Positions 46,818 through 55,986 of a DNA stretch of 64,000 nucleotides are shown piece after piece. A model generated the notes under the pieces. It made no database searches. It was not told the DNA's origin and was given only the letters and a program-made list of their open reading frames with translations. Positions within the stretch are counted from its first letter, which is position 1; the number at the start of each line of letters is the position of its first letter. Source of the DNA: Granulicella paludicola (GTDB lineage: Bacteria > Acidobacteriota > Terriglobia > Terriglobales > Acidobacteriaceae); NCBI RefSeq assembly GCF_025685545.1, contig NZ_JAGSYC010000022.1:248001-312000 (forward strand), read 5' to 3'. A program made the translations under genes and the position numbers.

Positions 46818-47972
46818 CATAGCATCATCCCCCAGTACTAACGCCACCGCACTCCGCAGCCGCGCCGTATTTCCGTCATACGCAGGCCGCAACAAAGGAG
46901 GCTTCGTGAACGCATTCTTCTTCATGTGCGCCTCCACAATCGACCCGAACTGGTGCCACACCGTCGTGATGTCGCCCACCACCACAATCTCTTTCGGCGC
47001 CAGCGCCACCGCAATCAGCCGAATCCCGCGCCCCAGGTTCTCTGCCATCTTGGTCATCGCCTGCACCGCGAACGCATCGCCACTCTGCGCTAGCTTCAGC
47101 AACGCCTCAAACGTGATCGGCACAGCCGACTTCACCAGCTCGCCGTAGTACCCCACCGCCGCACGATTGGACGCCACCACCTCCCAGCACCCCTGGCTGC
47201 CACATGCACACGGAGGCCCATCCGGCGCAATCTGCACATGCCCAAACTCCCCCGCGAGTCCGCTCTCTCCACGCAGTAGCTGCCCGTTCGCAAAGATCCC
47301 CGTGCCGATACCCTCGGCCACATTCACCACCACCAGATCGTGCAGCCCATCGCTCCCGCCGAACCAAACCTCGCTCAGCGCGCAGGCATTTGCCACGTTG
47401 TCCATCTTCACGCGCAGCCCTGTCGCGCGCTCCATCTTCGACTTCAAACTCAGCACAGGCCAGTTAAGGTTCGGCGCAAAGATCAGCTTCTGTAGATGCA
47501 CGTCTGCGCGTCCCGGCAGGCTGATGCCAATGCCATCGAACGACAAATCCTCATGCGCCGCCAGCAATTTACGAATCGCATTCACGATGGCGTTCAACGC
47601 CTTCGTCGCGCCATCCGGCACCATCACCACCTGCTGCGTTACGATCTTCCCCGCAAGGTCCGTCACCGCAATCGTCGTCTGTGCCGGATGAATATCCAGC
47701 GCAATGATCGCCCGCTTCGAGTTGATCTCCAAAAACGTCGGCCTGCGTCCACGCGGCAGATGCCCCACCGCTCCCTCGACGATCCAACCCTCTTCGATCA
47801 GGTCTTCGACAATCAGCGAGATCGTGCTCCGCTGCAATCCCGACACGCGCGACAGGTCTGCTCGAGAGATCGGCTGCTTGGTGCGGATCAGGTTGAAAAT
47901 CAGATTTCGATTGATCCTGCGAGGCGTCTTGTTCGACGCCGTCTGCGTTCGATTAAAGCTAAAGCGCTGCAA
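46806..47972 (-). CDS. ROK-family transcriptional regulator (NagC/XylR type)
   Basis: 388 residues from a TTG (47972) preceded by GGAGG at 7 nt; a further ATG at 48020 lacks this site. An N-terminal winged helix (RRINRNLIFNLIRTKQPISRADLSRVSGLQRSTISLIVEDLI) is joined to a ROK sugar-kinase-like domain with the zinc motif CACGSQGCWE and ATP-region VNVAEGIGTGI. Such proteins repress sugar-use genes and respond to a sugar or sugar phosphate. It lies next to the alginate lyase-like and GH32 genes, its likely targets. Confidence 0.92.
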   Translation of the reverse strand: MQRFSFNRTQTASNKTPRRINRNLIFNLIRTKQPISRADLSRVSGLQRSTISLIVEDLIEEGWIVEGAVGHLPRGRRPTFLEINSKRAIIALDIHPAQTTIAVTDLAGKIVTQQVVMVPDGATKALNAIVNAIRKLLAAHEDLSFDGIGISLPGRADVHLQKLIFAPNLNWPVLSLKSKMERATGLRVKMDNVANACALSEVWFGGSDGLHDLVVVNVAEGIGTGIFANGQLLRGESGLAGEFGHVQIAPDGPPCACGSQGCWEVVASNRAAVGYYGELVKSAVPITFEALLKLAQSGDAFAVQAMTKMAENLGRGIRLIAVALAPKEIVVVGDITTVWHQFGSIVEAHMKKNAFTKPPLLRPAYDGNTARLRSAVALVLGDDAMGEK

Positions 47973-48346
47973 GGGCGGGCCTCCGCACGGCTTAACAGGA
48001 TGATCGCAAAGGACTCTCAACTACACGTCCATCCCTGCGGTCATTTTCACCGTACACGTTTATATCAGCCACGCAACACATTTGTACTCCGTGCGAACAA
48101 AAGAACGATCACACCCATGCTCTGCCCTTGCAAAAGGGATATTCATTTCGTGCTGCATGGCAAAAGAGAACCCTGTCATCCTGAGCGTAGGTTGGAGCGC
48201 ACTTTGCGCCAACCGCAGCCGAAGGACCCGAGGAAGCCTGTCGCAACACAAAAGCTCGAAGCTTTCTTGCCTGCAAACTCGACCGCCTCTCCCTCAACGT
48301 TGCAGCCGACGTGAGGTCTGATGCCGACAGGACGCGCCCCAAATCT
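47973..48346. other. Non-coding region with a hairpin repeat and possible ROK operator
   Basis: No gene is seen in 374 bases. TTTGT-N11-ACAAA (48081-48101) is a possible operator. From 48171 to about 48250 lies an element of the type GTCATCCTGAGCG...GAAGGACCCGAGGAAGCC, containing the hairpin GTTGGAGCGC-ACTTT-GCGCCAAC; such elements are scattered between genes in Acidobacteria. Confidence 0.5.
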
Positions 48347-49558
48347 TTACACCCACAAGACCGGCTGCCGCACGGGATAATTCCGCACAATCTCCCCTAC
48401 CGTCGGATCAGGATTGAGACTCTTCCACAACGCCAGCCACTCCGCGTCCTTATACGCTAACCCTGCAAACAGCAGGCTCGGCTGCCGCACCGGCAACTCC
48501 TCAAAGTGCTGCACGTCGAACGGATACGGCCACAGCTTCTTGTCCGCAATAAACGGAGCCATGTACGCAACGGCCTTCCGCAGCCCGCGCCCATCCGACG
48601 TTGTGAACGCAAACAGATCGTCTGCCCCACCGGGCACCGAAAGTATCTGCGCAACCGTTGCCAGCACATCCAGATCGAACAGCGAGTAGCTATACGGCTT
48701 CGTCCGCGCTACCTCCAGCGGCAGGCTGCCGTTCGCCGCGATCTGCTCCGGAACCAGCCTCTCCCGGAACCGCTGCCTGCACTCTCGCTGCAACGCCGCA
48801 TTCCCTGTAAACCGCGAAAACTCCGCCACCTGCATCACCCAGCAGCTGCCATGGTTGTTCTTCTGGTCGCGCTCTTCCTGCCCATTCGCTGAAGTCGTCA
48901 GCCACTTCAGATAGTCGCCGAACCACGCCCGCAGATCGAGATTCTCCTGCAACGAGAACACATCGGTTCCCGCCATCAGTAATCCTGCCGCCCGCACCGG
49001 CTCTACCAGATGGATCGTGTCGATGATCCCGATACCGCGCCCCTTGTTCACACCGAAGATCGCCTGCGCATACTCCAGGTTCGGATTCATCTTCGTCGCC
49101 GGATCCAAAAACCAGGCTCGCAGATGCACCGCAGCCTGCTCCGCATACCGCCGCTGCCCCGTCACCTTCCACGCCGCCGTCAGCGCGGGCACCATCACGC
49201 TCATCCGCACCATCGCCTCCCGGTGCTTCGTGAAGTTGTCCGGGTTCGTGAACCCGTCCTGCCGTAGGTACGGTCCGTCCGGATGCTCCGGGTCAGGCCA
49301 CCAGTAGTCGCCTTCCGAGAAAAAATCATGCAGCCCGCCAGCACTGCGAACCCCATGCGAGGCCGTGATCGTCACCGGCTCTTCTTTCAGAAATCCATTC
49401 GCCGCCCGTACAATCCGCGCGCGATCCACCTTCGCCACATCGATCCCAACCTCCGGAGCAGCGTAGGAAACCCGCGGGGCTGCGGCAGCAGCCACAGCCG
49501 CAGCCGTGCCTCCCAGAACGAACCGTCGACGACTCAAACTTCGAACCAAAGCACCCAT
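48347..49558 (-). CDS. Alginate lyase family (PL5-like) protein, Tat-exported
   Basis: 403 residues from ATG 49558; longer in-frame extensions lack a ribosome site. A strong twin-arginine signal (SRRRFVLGG) precedes the mature part. The alpha/alpha-barrel pattern and the sequence NNHGSCWVMQVAEFSRF match the catalytic NNH region of alginate lyase-like enzymes, and WKVTGQRRYAEQAAVHLRAWFLDPATKMNPNLEYAQ is family-typical. It should cleave a uronic-acid polysaccharide by beta-elimination in the periplasm; the true substrate is uncertain. Confidence 0.85.
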   Translation of the reverse strand: MGALVRSLSRRRFVLGGTAAAVAAAAAPRVSYAAPEVGIDVAKVDRARIVRAANGFLKEEPVTITASHGVRSAGGLHDFFSEGDYWWPDPEHPDGPYLRQDGFTNPDNFTKHREAMVRMSVMVPALTAAWKVTGQRRYAEQAAVHLRAWFLDPATKMNPNLEYAQAIFGVNKGRGIGIIDTIHLVEPVRAAGLLMAGTDVFSLQENLDLRAWFGDYLKWLTTSANGQEERDQKNNHGSCWVMQVAEFSRFTGNAALQRECRQRFRERLVPEQIAANGSLPLEVARTKPYSYSLFDLDVLATVAQILSVPGGADDLFAFTTSDGRGLRKAVAYMAPFIADKKLWPYPFDVQHFEELPVRQPSLLFAGLAYKDAEWLALWKSLNPDPTVGEIVRNYPVRQPVLWV

Positions 49559-50009
49559 GCTGTTGCCCCACTCCTCCCCCGCAGCGTCCGGCAACCGTCC
49601 GCTCAACGCCGCTGCTCCCATAGTTATACGGCCTCTCACACCCTCGCCCCATGAACCGGCCCACCGCCTTGCCAATTCAGGACAAGCGGACCATCTTCCT
49701 TCCCCGTCGTCCCCCGCCGACACTATCTGCTGGACAAACGCACCCCCGAGTGTGCAATATTCCGTGCATCACCTAAGCACGCAGCATACAGCAGCAGCAG
49801 TCGGAGCTAGTCAACCGGGGCATCAACTTACCTCAACAGGCATCGCAAACAATCGAACCTATAGTAATTTCCGATAACAACCATCGAATCTTACGATAAG
49901 TTGACTACACAATCTCTCGCTATCCTGTCTACACTGATCGAAGGATGTTTTTTTAGAGATTGGCCGCGCTGAAACTCCGAGCAACCGTGGCCGCAGGAGA
50001 ATCGAAACC
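49559..50009. other. Divergent intergenic region
   Basis: 451 bases between the lyase and the hybrid regulator. It is AT-richer than its surroundings from 49850 onward and must hold both promoters; a TTGACT is at 49901 and a TATCCT at 49921 but their spacing (14 bp) is too short for a normal promoter. No gene is seen. Confidence 0.5.
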
Positions 50010-51179
50010 ATGTTGATGCAGGAGCACGGAGAAGCGACCGTCGACACCACCGCGACCCCAGCGGCCAAGGTCCAACCCAAATATCGCCAGATCGTCGAAA
50101 GTCTGCGCACCAGCATCACCACCGGCCAGTATCGAAACGGCGGCCGCCTGCCCAGCGAAGCCGAACTCGTGCGCCGCTTCGGCGTCAGCCGCATGACCGC
50201 CGTCAAAGCCGTGCAGCAGCTCCAGCAGGAAGGTCTGCTCGTTCGTCGCGCTGGCTCCGGAACCTACGCCGCCGAGTTGTCCCGCAGCCTCAAGCCCGTC
50301 TTCGGCCTCATCATCCCCGACCTCGGCAACACAGAAATCTTCGAGCCCATCTGCAAAGGCATGACCGGCTCACCCTCCACCGCCGCCGGCCAGGGCTGGT
50401 CCCTCGCCTGGGGACACTCCTCCACCCAGACAGCCAACAAGGAGTTCGAAGCCGAGCAGCTCTGTCGTCAGTACATCGATCAGCACGTCTCCGGCGTCTT
50501 CTTCGCTCCCCTTGAGTTCGGCCCACGCCGCGACGCCGTCAACCGCCGCATCCTCAAAGCCCTCAAAACCGCGCGCATCCCTGTCGTCCTGCTGGATCGC
50601 TCCGCCATCGAGTTCCCCGGCTGCAGCGAGCACGACATCGTCGGCCTCGACAACCGTCGCGCCGGATGGATGATGACCGAACACCTCCTCCGCACCGGCG
50701 CCCGGCGTCTCGGCTTCTTCGCCCGCGAAGGCTCCGCCGAAACCGTCGACGATCGCATCGCTGGCTTCCGCGGAGCCCTCTACGCTCACGATGTCCCCCT
50801 GCGCAAAGGCCAGGTCGTCCGCGCCGACCCCGCCGACATCCACGCCGTCGACGAGGCCCTCAAACGCGAAAAGTTCGACGCCCTGCTCTGCGCCAACGAC
50901 CACACCGCCGCGCGCTTGATGCGCACCCTGCACAGCCTCAACATCAAAATCCCCCAGGACCTCCGCATCGCTGGCTTCGACGACGTCCGCTACGCCGAGC
51001 TCCTCCCCGTCCCGCTCACCACACTTCACCAGCCCTGTCTCCAGATCGGCTCGGCTGCCATCGCCGCCATGCTCGACCGCATCGCCAACCCTACCCTGCC
51101 GCCCCGCTCCATCCTGCTCAACGGCCACGTTGTCATCCGCCAGTCCTGCGGCTTCGACGCCTCGGTCACCACCGCATGA
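50010..51179 (+). CDS. Hybrid GntR-HTH / LacI-type sensor transcriptional regulator
   Basis: 389 residues. The N-terminal 25-95 is a GntR winged helix (KYRQIVESLRTSITTGQYRNGGRLPSEAELVRRFGVSRMTAVKAV). It is fused to a periplasmic-binding-protein-like sensor (GLIIPDLGNTEIFEPICKG...VVLLDR...GFDDVRYAELLPVPLTTLHQP), as in AraR of Bacillus. It should bind a sugar and control the adjacent genes. Its stop overlaps the GH32 gene by 4 bp (ATGA), so the two form an operon and the regulator probably controls fructan use. Confidence 0.93.
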   Translation: MLMQEHGEATVDTTATPAAKVQPKYRQIVESLRTSITTGQYRNGGRLPSEAELVRRFGVSRMTAVKAVQQLQQEGLLVRRAGSGTYAAELSRSLKPVFGLIIPDLGNTEIFEPICKGMTGSPSTAAGQGWSLAWGHSSTQTANKEFEAEQLCRQYIDQHVSGVFFAPLEFGPRRDAVNRRILKALKTARIPVVLLDRSAIEFPGCSEHDIVGLDNRRAGWMMTEHLLRTGARRLGFFAREGSAETVDDRIAGFRGALYAHDVPLRKGQVVRADPADIHAVDEALKREKFDALLCANDHTAARLMRTLHSLNIKIPQDLRIAGFDDVRYAELLPVPLTTLHQPCLQIGSAAIAAMLDRIANPTLPPRSILLNGHVVIRQSCGFDASVTTA

Positions 51180-52678
51180 GCCCCTTCACCCGCAGAGACT
51201 TCGTCGCCCTCGGCGCAGCCGCTCTGGCTGCCCTGCCGAAGTCTCTGCGCGCGCAATCCCCGGACGCGATCGCCACTAAACTCGCCGCCGACCCCATGCG
51301 CCCGCAGTTCCACCTCCTCCCCGCCCGCAACTGGATGAACGATCCCAACGGCCCCATCTACTTCGCCGGCAACTATCACATGTTCTTCCAGTACAACCCC
51401 CTCGCCGCCACCTGGGGAGACATGAGCTGGAACCACGCCATCAGCAAGGACATGGTCCACTGGCAACTCCTCCCCGTCGCCATGACCCCCACCCCCGGCA
51501 GCTACGACTCCTTCGGCGTCTTCTCCGGCTCCGCCATCGCCGTCGGCAAGCGCGTCTATCAGGTCTACACCGGCACCAAGCAGGGCCCAAAAGACCTCGC
51601 CACCATCGCTGGCGATCCCAACAACGTGCAGGAGTCCCAGTGCCTCGCCTGGTCCGACGACCCGCGCCTCATCCACTGGACCAAGGCCGACAACCCCATC
51701 ATCCCGCTCCCTCCCACCGGCATGAAGATCACCGGCTTCCGCGATCCCTCCGTCTGGAAGCAAAACGGCGTCTACTACATGACCGTCGGCTCCGGCGAAG
51801 CCCAGGTTGGCGGCTGCGTCCTCCTCTATCGCTCCAAAGATCTCCACACCTGGGAGTATCTGCACAAGCTCACCAGCGGCACCTGGAACGGCAAGCCAAC
51901 CCAAAACCCCTGCGACGACGGCGAGATGTGGGAGTGTCCCGACTTCTTCCCCCTCGACGGCAAACACGTCCTCATCTACTCGACCCTCGGCAAGGTCTTC
52001 TGGCAGTCCGGCAAACTCGACGAAGCCACCATGCTCTTCCACCCCGAGCACACCGGCCTCCTCGACCTCGACGCCTTCTACGCTCCCAAAACCCAGCTCG
52101 ACGCCCACGGCCGCCGCATCCTCTGGGGCTGGATTCCCGAGCGCCGCAGCGAGGACGCCATGCGCTCCGCAGGCTGGAGCGGCATGATGAGCCTCCCCCG
52201 CATCCTCAACCTCGACCCCGACGGCATCCTCCGCATCACCACCCCGCAACAGGTCAGCGCACTCCGCGGCACCGCCCAACCGCAGCTCGAAAGCCTTACC
52301 GGCATCCGCAAACTCCTGCCCGGCGCCTCCGGGGAACTCCTCTGCACCGGCCGCAAAGGCAGCGCCTTCGAGCTCCAGCTAAGCTGTCCCGAGCTCCCCG
52401 AGCTGCTCCGCGTCAAGTACCTCCCCGACACGCACAGCTTCCTCGCCGACGGCAAAGAGATCAAGCTCCAGCCCGCCGACACCCCCACCCTCCATGCCTA
52501 CATCGACGGCTCCGTCATCGAACTCATCCTCGGCGAGCGCATCGGCTACACCAAGCGCTTCTACTACACCGCCCCCACGGCCCCGGACGTCCAGCTCTCC
52601 GCCACAGGCGCAGGCCTCACCTCGCTAGACGCCTGGCAAATGCACCCCATCTCCCCCAACCGCCTCACCACCCTATAA
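51176..52678 (+). CDS. Beta-fructosidase (levanase/inulinase/invertase), GH32, Tat-exported
   Basis: 500 residues from ATG 51176. It carries a Tat signal (TRRDFVALGAAAL). The GH32 triad is intact: nucleophile D56 in WMNDPNG, transition-state D190 in FRDP, and acid/base E253 in WECPDFF. The C-terminal beta-sandwich (about 370-495) is present. It hydrolyses terminal fructose from sucrose, inulin or levan in the periplasm. It is translationally coupled to the sugar-sensing regulator, and a sugar MFS transporter follows at 54180. Confidence 0.94.
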   Translation: MSPFTRRDFVALGAAALAALPKSLRAQSPDAIATKLAADPMRPQFHLLPARNWMNDPNGPIYFAGNYHMFFQYNPLAATWGDMSWNHAISKDMVHWQLLPVAMTPTPGSYDSFGVFSGSAIAVGKRVYQVYTGTKQGPKDLATIAGDPNNVQESQCLAWSDDPRLIHWTKADNPIIPLPPTGMKITGFRDPSVWKQNGVYYMTVGSGEAQVGGCVLLYRSKDLHTWEYLHKLTSGTWNGKPTQNPCDDGEMWECPDFFPLDGKHVLIYSTLGKVFWQSGKLDEATMLFHPEHTGLLDLDAFYAPKTQLDAHGRRILWGWIPERRSEDAMRSAGWSGMMSLPRILNLDPDGILRITTPQQVSALRGTAQPQLESLTGIRKLLPGASGELLCTGRKGSAFELQLSCPELPELLRVKYLPDTHSFLADGKEIKLQPADTPTLHAYIDGSVIELILGERIGYTKRFYYTAPTAPDVQLSATGAGLTSLDAWQMHPISPNRLTTL

Positions 52679-52752
52679 CCGTCAGACCGGGCACCCACCG
52701 CTTACCCAAACCGGGCATCACCCTCTAACCCAAACCCGGCACCCACCCTTTT

Positions 52753-52872
52753 TGTCATTCCGTAGCGAAGCGGAGGAATCTGCATCTGTGTAGCGACGTG
52801 CGAAGCACGAGCCTACCCACTCCAATCTCAAACACTCTTAGCTCCAGGCTGAACAAAACCCCTGCACCCAAG
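52753..52872. repeat. Diverged copy of the 150-bp intergenic repeat
   Basis: TTGTCATTCCGTAGCGAAGC...GTGCGAAGCACGAGCCTA...GGCTGAACA matches, with differences, the triple repeat at 55536-55986. Confidence 0.6.
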
Positions 52873-52873
52873 C

Positions 52874-53434
52874 TCAGCGCCCGTCCACGACAGCCACAGC
52901 CCCCACCATCCCCTCCACCCGCCTCCGCCGCAAAATCCCTGCCGTCACCAGCACCATCACCAACCCCACCGGCAGCGGCTCCAGCAGCGTCATCGACATC
53001 CGATACAGCGGGTTCGCATACATCACCTCAAAGTGGCGCGCCTCCGCAATCTTGGCGTCGAGCGCAGCGCCCTGCAGTCCAGAATGTTCCGCCTGTTTTA
53101 CCAGACTGGCCGTGTAGTCATGCGCAAAGTTCTTCTCCACCGTCGCCACCAGCACCTCCCACATCGCCACATAGCAGGCGCACGTCATCAGCATCATCAG
53201 CGCACCCGCCGCAAAGGCACGCCCAAAGCTGATAAAGCCGCCCAGCTCCATGTCGCGATACTGCTTCACCCCCACAAACACGACCAGGAAGCTCAGCACC
53301 ATCGTGGTGTAGCCCACAGCCATCGCCACGCCATTGCTCGTCTTCAGCAGATGCTCAAACGGCACCGTGGCCGCCCCCAGCACCGCCAGCACGACACCGC
53401 TCAGCAGACCGTACTTCAACACATACTTCTTCAT
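52874..53434 (-). CDS. DUF4199-family membrane protein
   Basis: 186 residues with four membrane helices (YGLLSGVVLAVLGAATVPF; MAVGYTTMVLSFLVVFVGV; FAAGALMMLMTCACYVAMW; LLEPLPVGLVMVLVTAGIL) and a soluble amphipathic loop between helices 3 and 4 (AHDYTASLVKQAEHSG). VGVKQYRDMELGGFISFGRAF is typical of DUF4199. The function of the family is unknown. It follows the membrane LuxR-type gene on the same strand (149-bp gap), a pairing that suggests a common process. Confidence 0.85.
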   Translation of the reverse strand: MKKYVLKYGLLSGVVLAVLGAATVPFEHLLKTSNGVAMAVGYTTMVLSFLVVFVGVKQYRDMELGGFISFGRAFAAGALMMLMTCACYVAMWEVLVATVEKNFAHDYTASLVKQAEHSGLQGAALDAKIAEARHFEVMYANPLYRMSMTLLEPLPVGLVMVLVTAGILRRRRVEGMVGAVAVVDGR

Positions 53435-53583
53435 CTCTTACCTCCGTATGCGGACCGTCTCAGACTCCAAAAACGTTAGCTCCCTTGGCCCGTCACCCCA
53501 CTTTGCGGAAAACCAACCCGCAGCGCGTCATACTTTCGCATGATTTCTTCTGAAATCCTCAGAATCATCCCAAAGCACGAGCT

Positions 53584-54027
53584 TCAGGACAGCAGCCCAA
53601 GCTCTTTGCCGCGCAGCACAGCCTCCGTCCGCCGCCGCGCCCCCAGCTTGTCGAACGCCCGGCTGCAATGCGTCTTCACCGTGTTCTCGCTCACAAACAG
53701 CGTCTCGCCAATCTCGCGATTGCTCAGCCCCCGCGCAACCAGTTCCAGGATCTCCAGCTCTCGCCGCGTAATCCCCAGCCGCTCGCGAGCGGCCTCATCC
53801 TTCGCGAAGCTGGGTACGGCAGCAGGAACACTCACTTCCACGATCCGCTCCCGTGGAGCCAGCAACCGCGTCCCCAGCCAGATCCCCGTCCCTGCAAACA
53901 GAATCGCGATCAGCACGCCATAGATCGCCACCGAGTGCTCCAGCACCACAAAGTGAAACTCCGTCCACTGCAGCAGAGTAACGAGCACGCCTCCTGCCAG
54001 CCCGAAGATCAACACCTGCTTCCGCAT
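53584..54027 (-). CDS. LuxR-type HTH regulator with N-terminal membrane helices
   Basis: 147 residues. Two membrane helices (LIFGLAGGVLVTLLQWTEF and IYGVLIAILFAGTGIWLG) take the place of a receiver domain. The C-terminal LuxR HTH is complete (ITRRELEILELVARGLSNREIGETLFVSENTVKTHCSRAFDKLGARRRTEAV pattern). It would bind DNA while attached to the membrane and is encoded just upstream of the DUF4199 gene. Regulators of this build are common in Acidobacteria and Bacteroidota; the signal is unknown. Confidence 0.88.
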   Translation of the reverse strand: MRKQVLIFGLAGGVLVTLLQWTEFHFVVLEHSVAIYGVLIAILFAGTGIWLGTRLLAPRERIVEVSVPAAVPSFAKDEAARERLGITRRELEILELVARGLSNREIGETLFVSENTVKTHCSRAFDKLGARRRTEAVLRGKELGLLS

Positions 54028-54100
54028 CGCACCCTCTTCAAAAAGCTTGCTGCCATCGTATCGCGCACCCTTCCTTCGCGGCTATCTGCTTTTGCACCAC

Positions 54101-54137
54101 CTCCCTACTCCCTCCTCCCTATTCCCCACTCCCTGCT
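54101..54137. repeat. CCCTACT heptad-like repeat, copy 3
   Basis: CTCCCTACTCCCTCCTCCCT followed by ATTCCCCACTCCCTG, between the LuxR-type gene and the sugar transporter; same unit as at 17754 and 46782. Confidence 0.6.
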
Positions 54138-54179
54138 CTATGTGTTTGAATCATCCTGCGAAAGCATTCGGAGATTCTT

Positions 54180-55502
54180 TTGAACAAATATCTGTTGAAG
54201 GCCACAGCCGTGGGAGCGCTCGGCGGGCTCCTGTTCGGTTTCGATACCGCAGTCATCGCAGGCGCAAACGACCAGCTGACCACCGTCTTTCACCTGACGC
54301 CGACCACGCTCGGCCTCACCGTCTCCATCGGCCTCTTCGGCACCATCCTCGGCGCCATGACCTCCGGCGTCCTCGGCCAGAAGATCGGCGGCCGCGAAGC
54401 CCTCCGCATCATGGCCATCCTCTATCTCGTCTCGTCCATCGGCTGCGCCTTCGCCTGGAACTGGGACGCCCTCATGGTCGCCCGCTTCGTCGGCGGCATC
54501 GGCATCGGCGGCTCCTCCGTACTCGGCCCCGTCTACATCGCGGAACTCGCCCCGGCCAAATGGCGTGGTCGCCTCGTCGGCACCTTCCAGATCAACATCG
54601 TCATCGGCATCCTGCTCGCCTACCTCTCGAACTACATCATCACCATCCTGCACACAGGCGCTCTGCAGTGGCGTTGGGAGTTCGGCGTAGCCATCCTGCC
54701 CTCGCTCTTCTTCCTCATCCTGCTCTACACCATCCCGCGCAGCTCCCGCTGGCTCGTCACCACCAACCAGACCGACGAGGCCCTCGAAGTGCTCAAGCTC
54801 ATGGGCTCGCCCGACTCCGAAGCCGAGCTCCAGGAGATCATCTCCTCCGTCCACCTTGAAAAAGGCTCCACCTCCGAGCCGCTCTTCCAGGGCAAGTACA
54901 AGCTGCCCATCTTCCTCGCCATCTCCATCGGCATGTTCAACCAGCTCGCCGGCATCAACGCCATCCTCTATTACTCGAACTCGATCTTCGCCGCCGCCGG
55001 CTTCAAGGACACCTCCGCCGCGCTTCAGAGCGTCGCCATCGGCCTCGTCAACCTCTTCGCCACCTTCCTCGGCATGACCCTCATCGACAAGCTCGGTCGC
55101 AAGACCCTCATGCTCATCGGCTCCGTAGGCACGGCCATCGCCCTCGCTGGCGTGGCTGGCATCTTTGCGACGAACTCCCACCAGAACCTGCTCGTCTGGT
55201 GCCTCATGCTCTTCATCGTCTTCTTCGCCGTCTCGCAGGGAGCCGTCATCTGGGTCTACATCTCCGAGGTCTTCCCCTCCCGCGTCCGCTCCAAGGGCCA
55301 GAGCCTCGGCTCCAGCTCCCACTGGATCATGAACGCCATCATCGCCTTCGCCTTCCCCCTGATCGCCGTCCGCTCCCACGCCGCCCCATTCGTCTTCTTC
55401 GCCGCCATGATGGCCGTCCAGTTCCTGGTCGTCCTCTTTATCTACCCCGAAACCAAAGGCCAGACCCTCGAAAAGATCCAGGCCAACTTCGGCATCCACT
55501 AA
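54180..55502 (+). CDS. Sugar porter of the MFS superfamily (GLUT/XylE-like)
   Basis: 440 residues starting at TTG 54180 (GGAG 6 nt upstream). Twelve membrane helices and all sugar-porter motifs are seen: GGLLFGFDTAVIAGA (TM1), GGREALRIM, VGGIGIGGSSVLGPVYIAELAPAKWRGRL, QLAGINAILYYSNSIF (TM7), DKLGRKTLMLIGS and the end PETKGQTLEKI (PETKG). It imports a hexose or pentose with protons. In this context it would take up fructose or glucose released by the GH32 enzyme. Confidence 0.93.
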   Translation: MNKYLLKATAVGALGGLLFGFDTAVIAGANDQLTTVFHLTPTTLGLTVSIGLFGTILGAMTSGVLGQKIGGREALRIMAILYLVSSIGCAFAWNWDALMVARFVGGIGIGGSSVLGPVYIAELAPAKWRGRLVGTFQINIVIGILLAYLSNYIITILHTGALQWRWEFGVAILPSLFFLILLYTIPRSSRWLVTTNQTDEALEVLKLMGSPDSEAELQEIISSVHLEKGSTSEPLFQGKYKLPIFLAISIGMFNQLAGINAILYYSNSIFAAAGFKDTSAALQSVAIGLVNLFATFLGMTLIDKLGRKTLMLIGSVGTAIALAGVAGIFATNSHQNLLVWCLMLFIVFFAVSQGAVIWVYISEVFPSRVRSKGQSLGSSSHWIMNAIIAFAFPLIAVRSHAAPFVFFAAMMAVQFLVVLFIYPETKGQTLEKIQANFGIH

Positions 55503-55535
55503 GAAAGATTGCCGCCAGGACCGACCCCACCCACG

Positions 55536-55986
55536 AATTGTCATTTCGACCGAAGCATCGCAGCTTTATCGCGATGCGCAGCGGAGAAACCTGCTTCTGC
55601 GCCAGCGATGTGCGAAGCACGAGCCTATCCCTCCCCTATCTCGTCCACTCTTATCTCTAAGCTGAACAGAACCCTGCGCACCCTGCCTCCCCTAAGAATT
55701 GTCATTTCGACCGAAGCATCGCAGCTTTATCGCGATGCGCAGCGGAGAAACCTGCTTCTGCGCCAGCGATGCGCGAAGCACGAGCCTATCCCACTCCTAT
55801 CTCGTCCACTCGTATCTCTAGGCTGAACAGAACCCTGCGCACCCTAAGAATTGTCATTTCGACCGAAGCATCGCAGCTTTATCGCGATGCGCAGCGGAGA
55901 AACCTGCTTCTGCGCCAGCGATGTGCGGAGCACGAGCCTGTCCCTCTCCTATCTCGTCCACTCTTATCTCTAAGCTGAACAAAGCA
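55536..55986. repeat. Three tandem copies of a ~150-bp intergenic repeat
   Basis: Copies begin at 55536, 55697 and 55849 (spacing 161 and 152 bp). Each has AATTGTCATTTCGACCGAAG, a small stem (GCATCGC/GCGATGC), CGGAGAAACCTGCTTCTGCG and GCGAAGCACGAGCCTATCCC, ending near AAGCTGAACA. Near-identical sequence over 130 bp shows recent duplication. Open frames across them are repeat artefacts. A diverged copy is at 52753. Confidence 0.9.

Noticed and set aside
49901-49926. Promoter TTGACT...TATCCT before the hybrid regulator
   Set aside because: Spacer of 14 bp is too short to accept without mapping data.
54138-55544. 468-codon open frame antisense to the sugar transporter
   Set aside because: Extremely Glu/Asp/Gly-rich shadow of the transporter codons; no start signals.
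55536-55986. CRISPR array
   Set aside because: Units of about 150 bp are near identical throughout, with no short repeat/unique spacer alternation and no cas genes.
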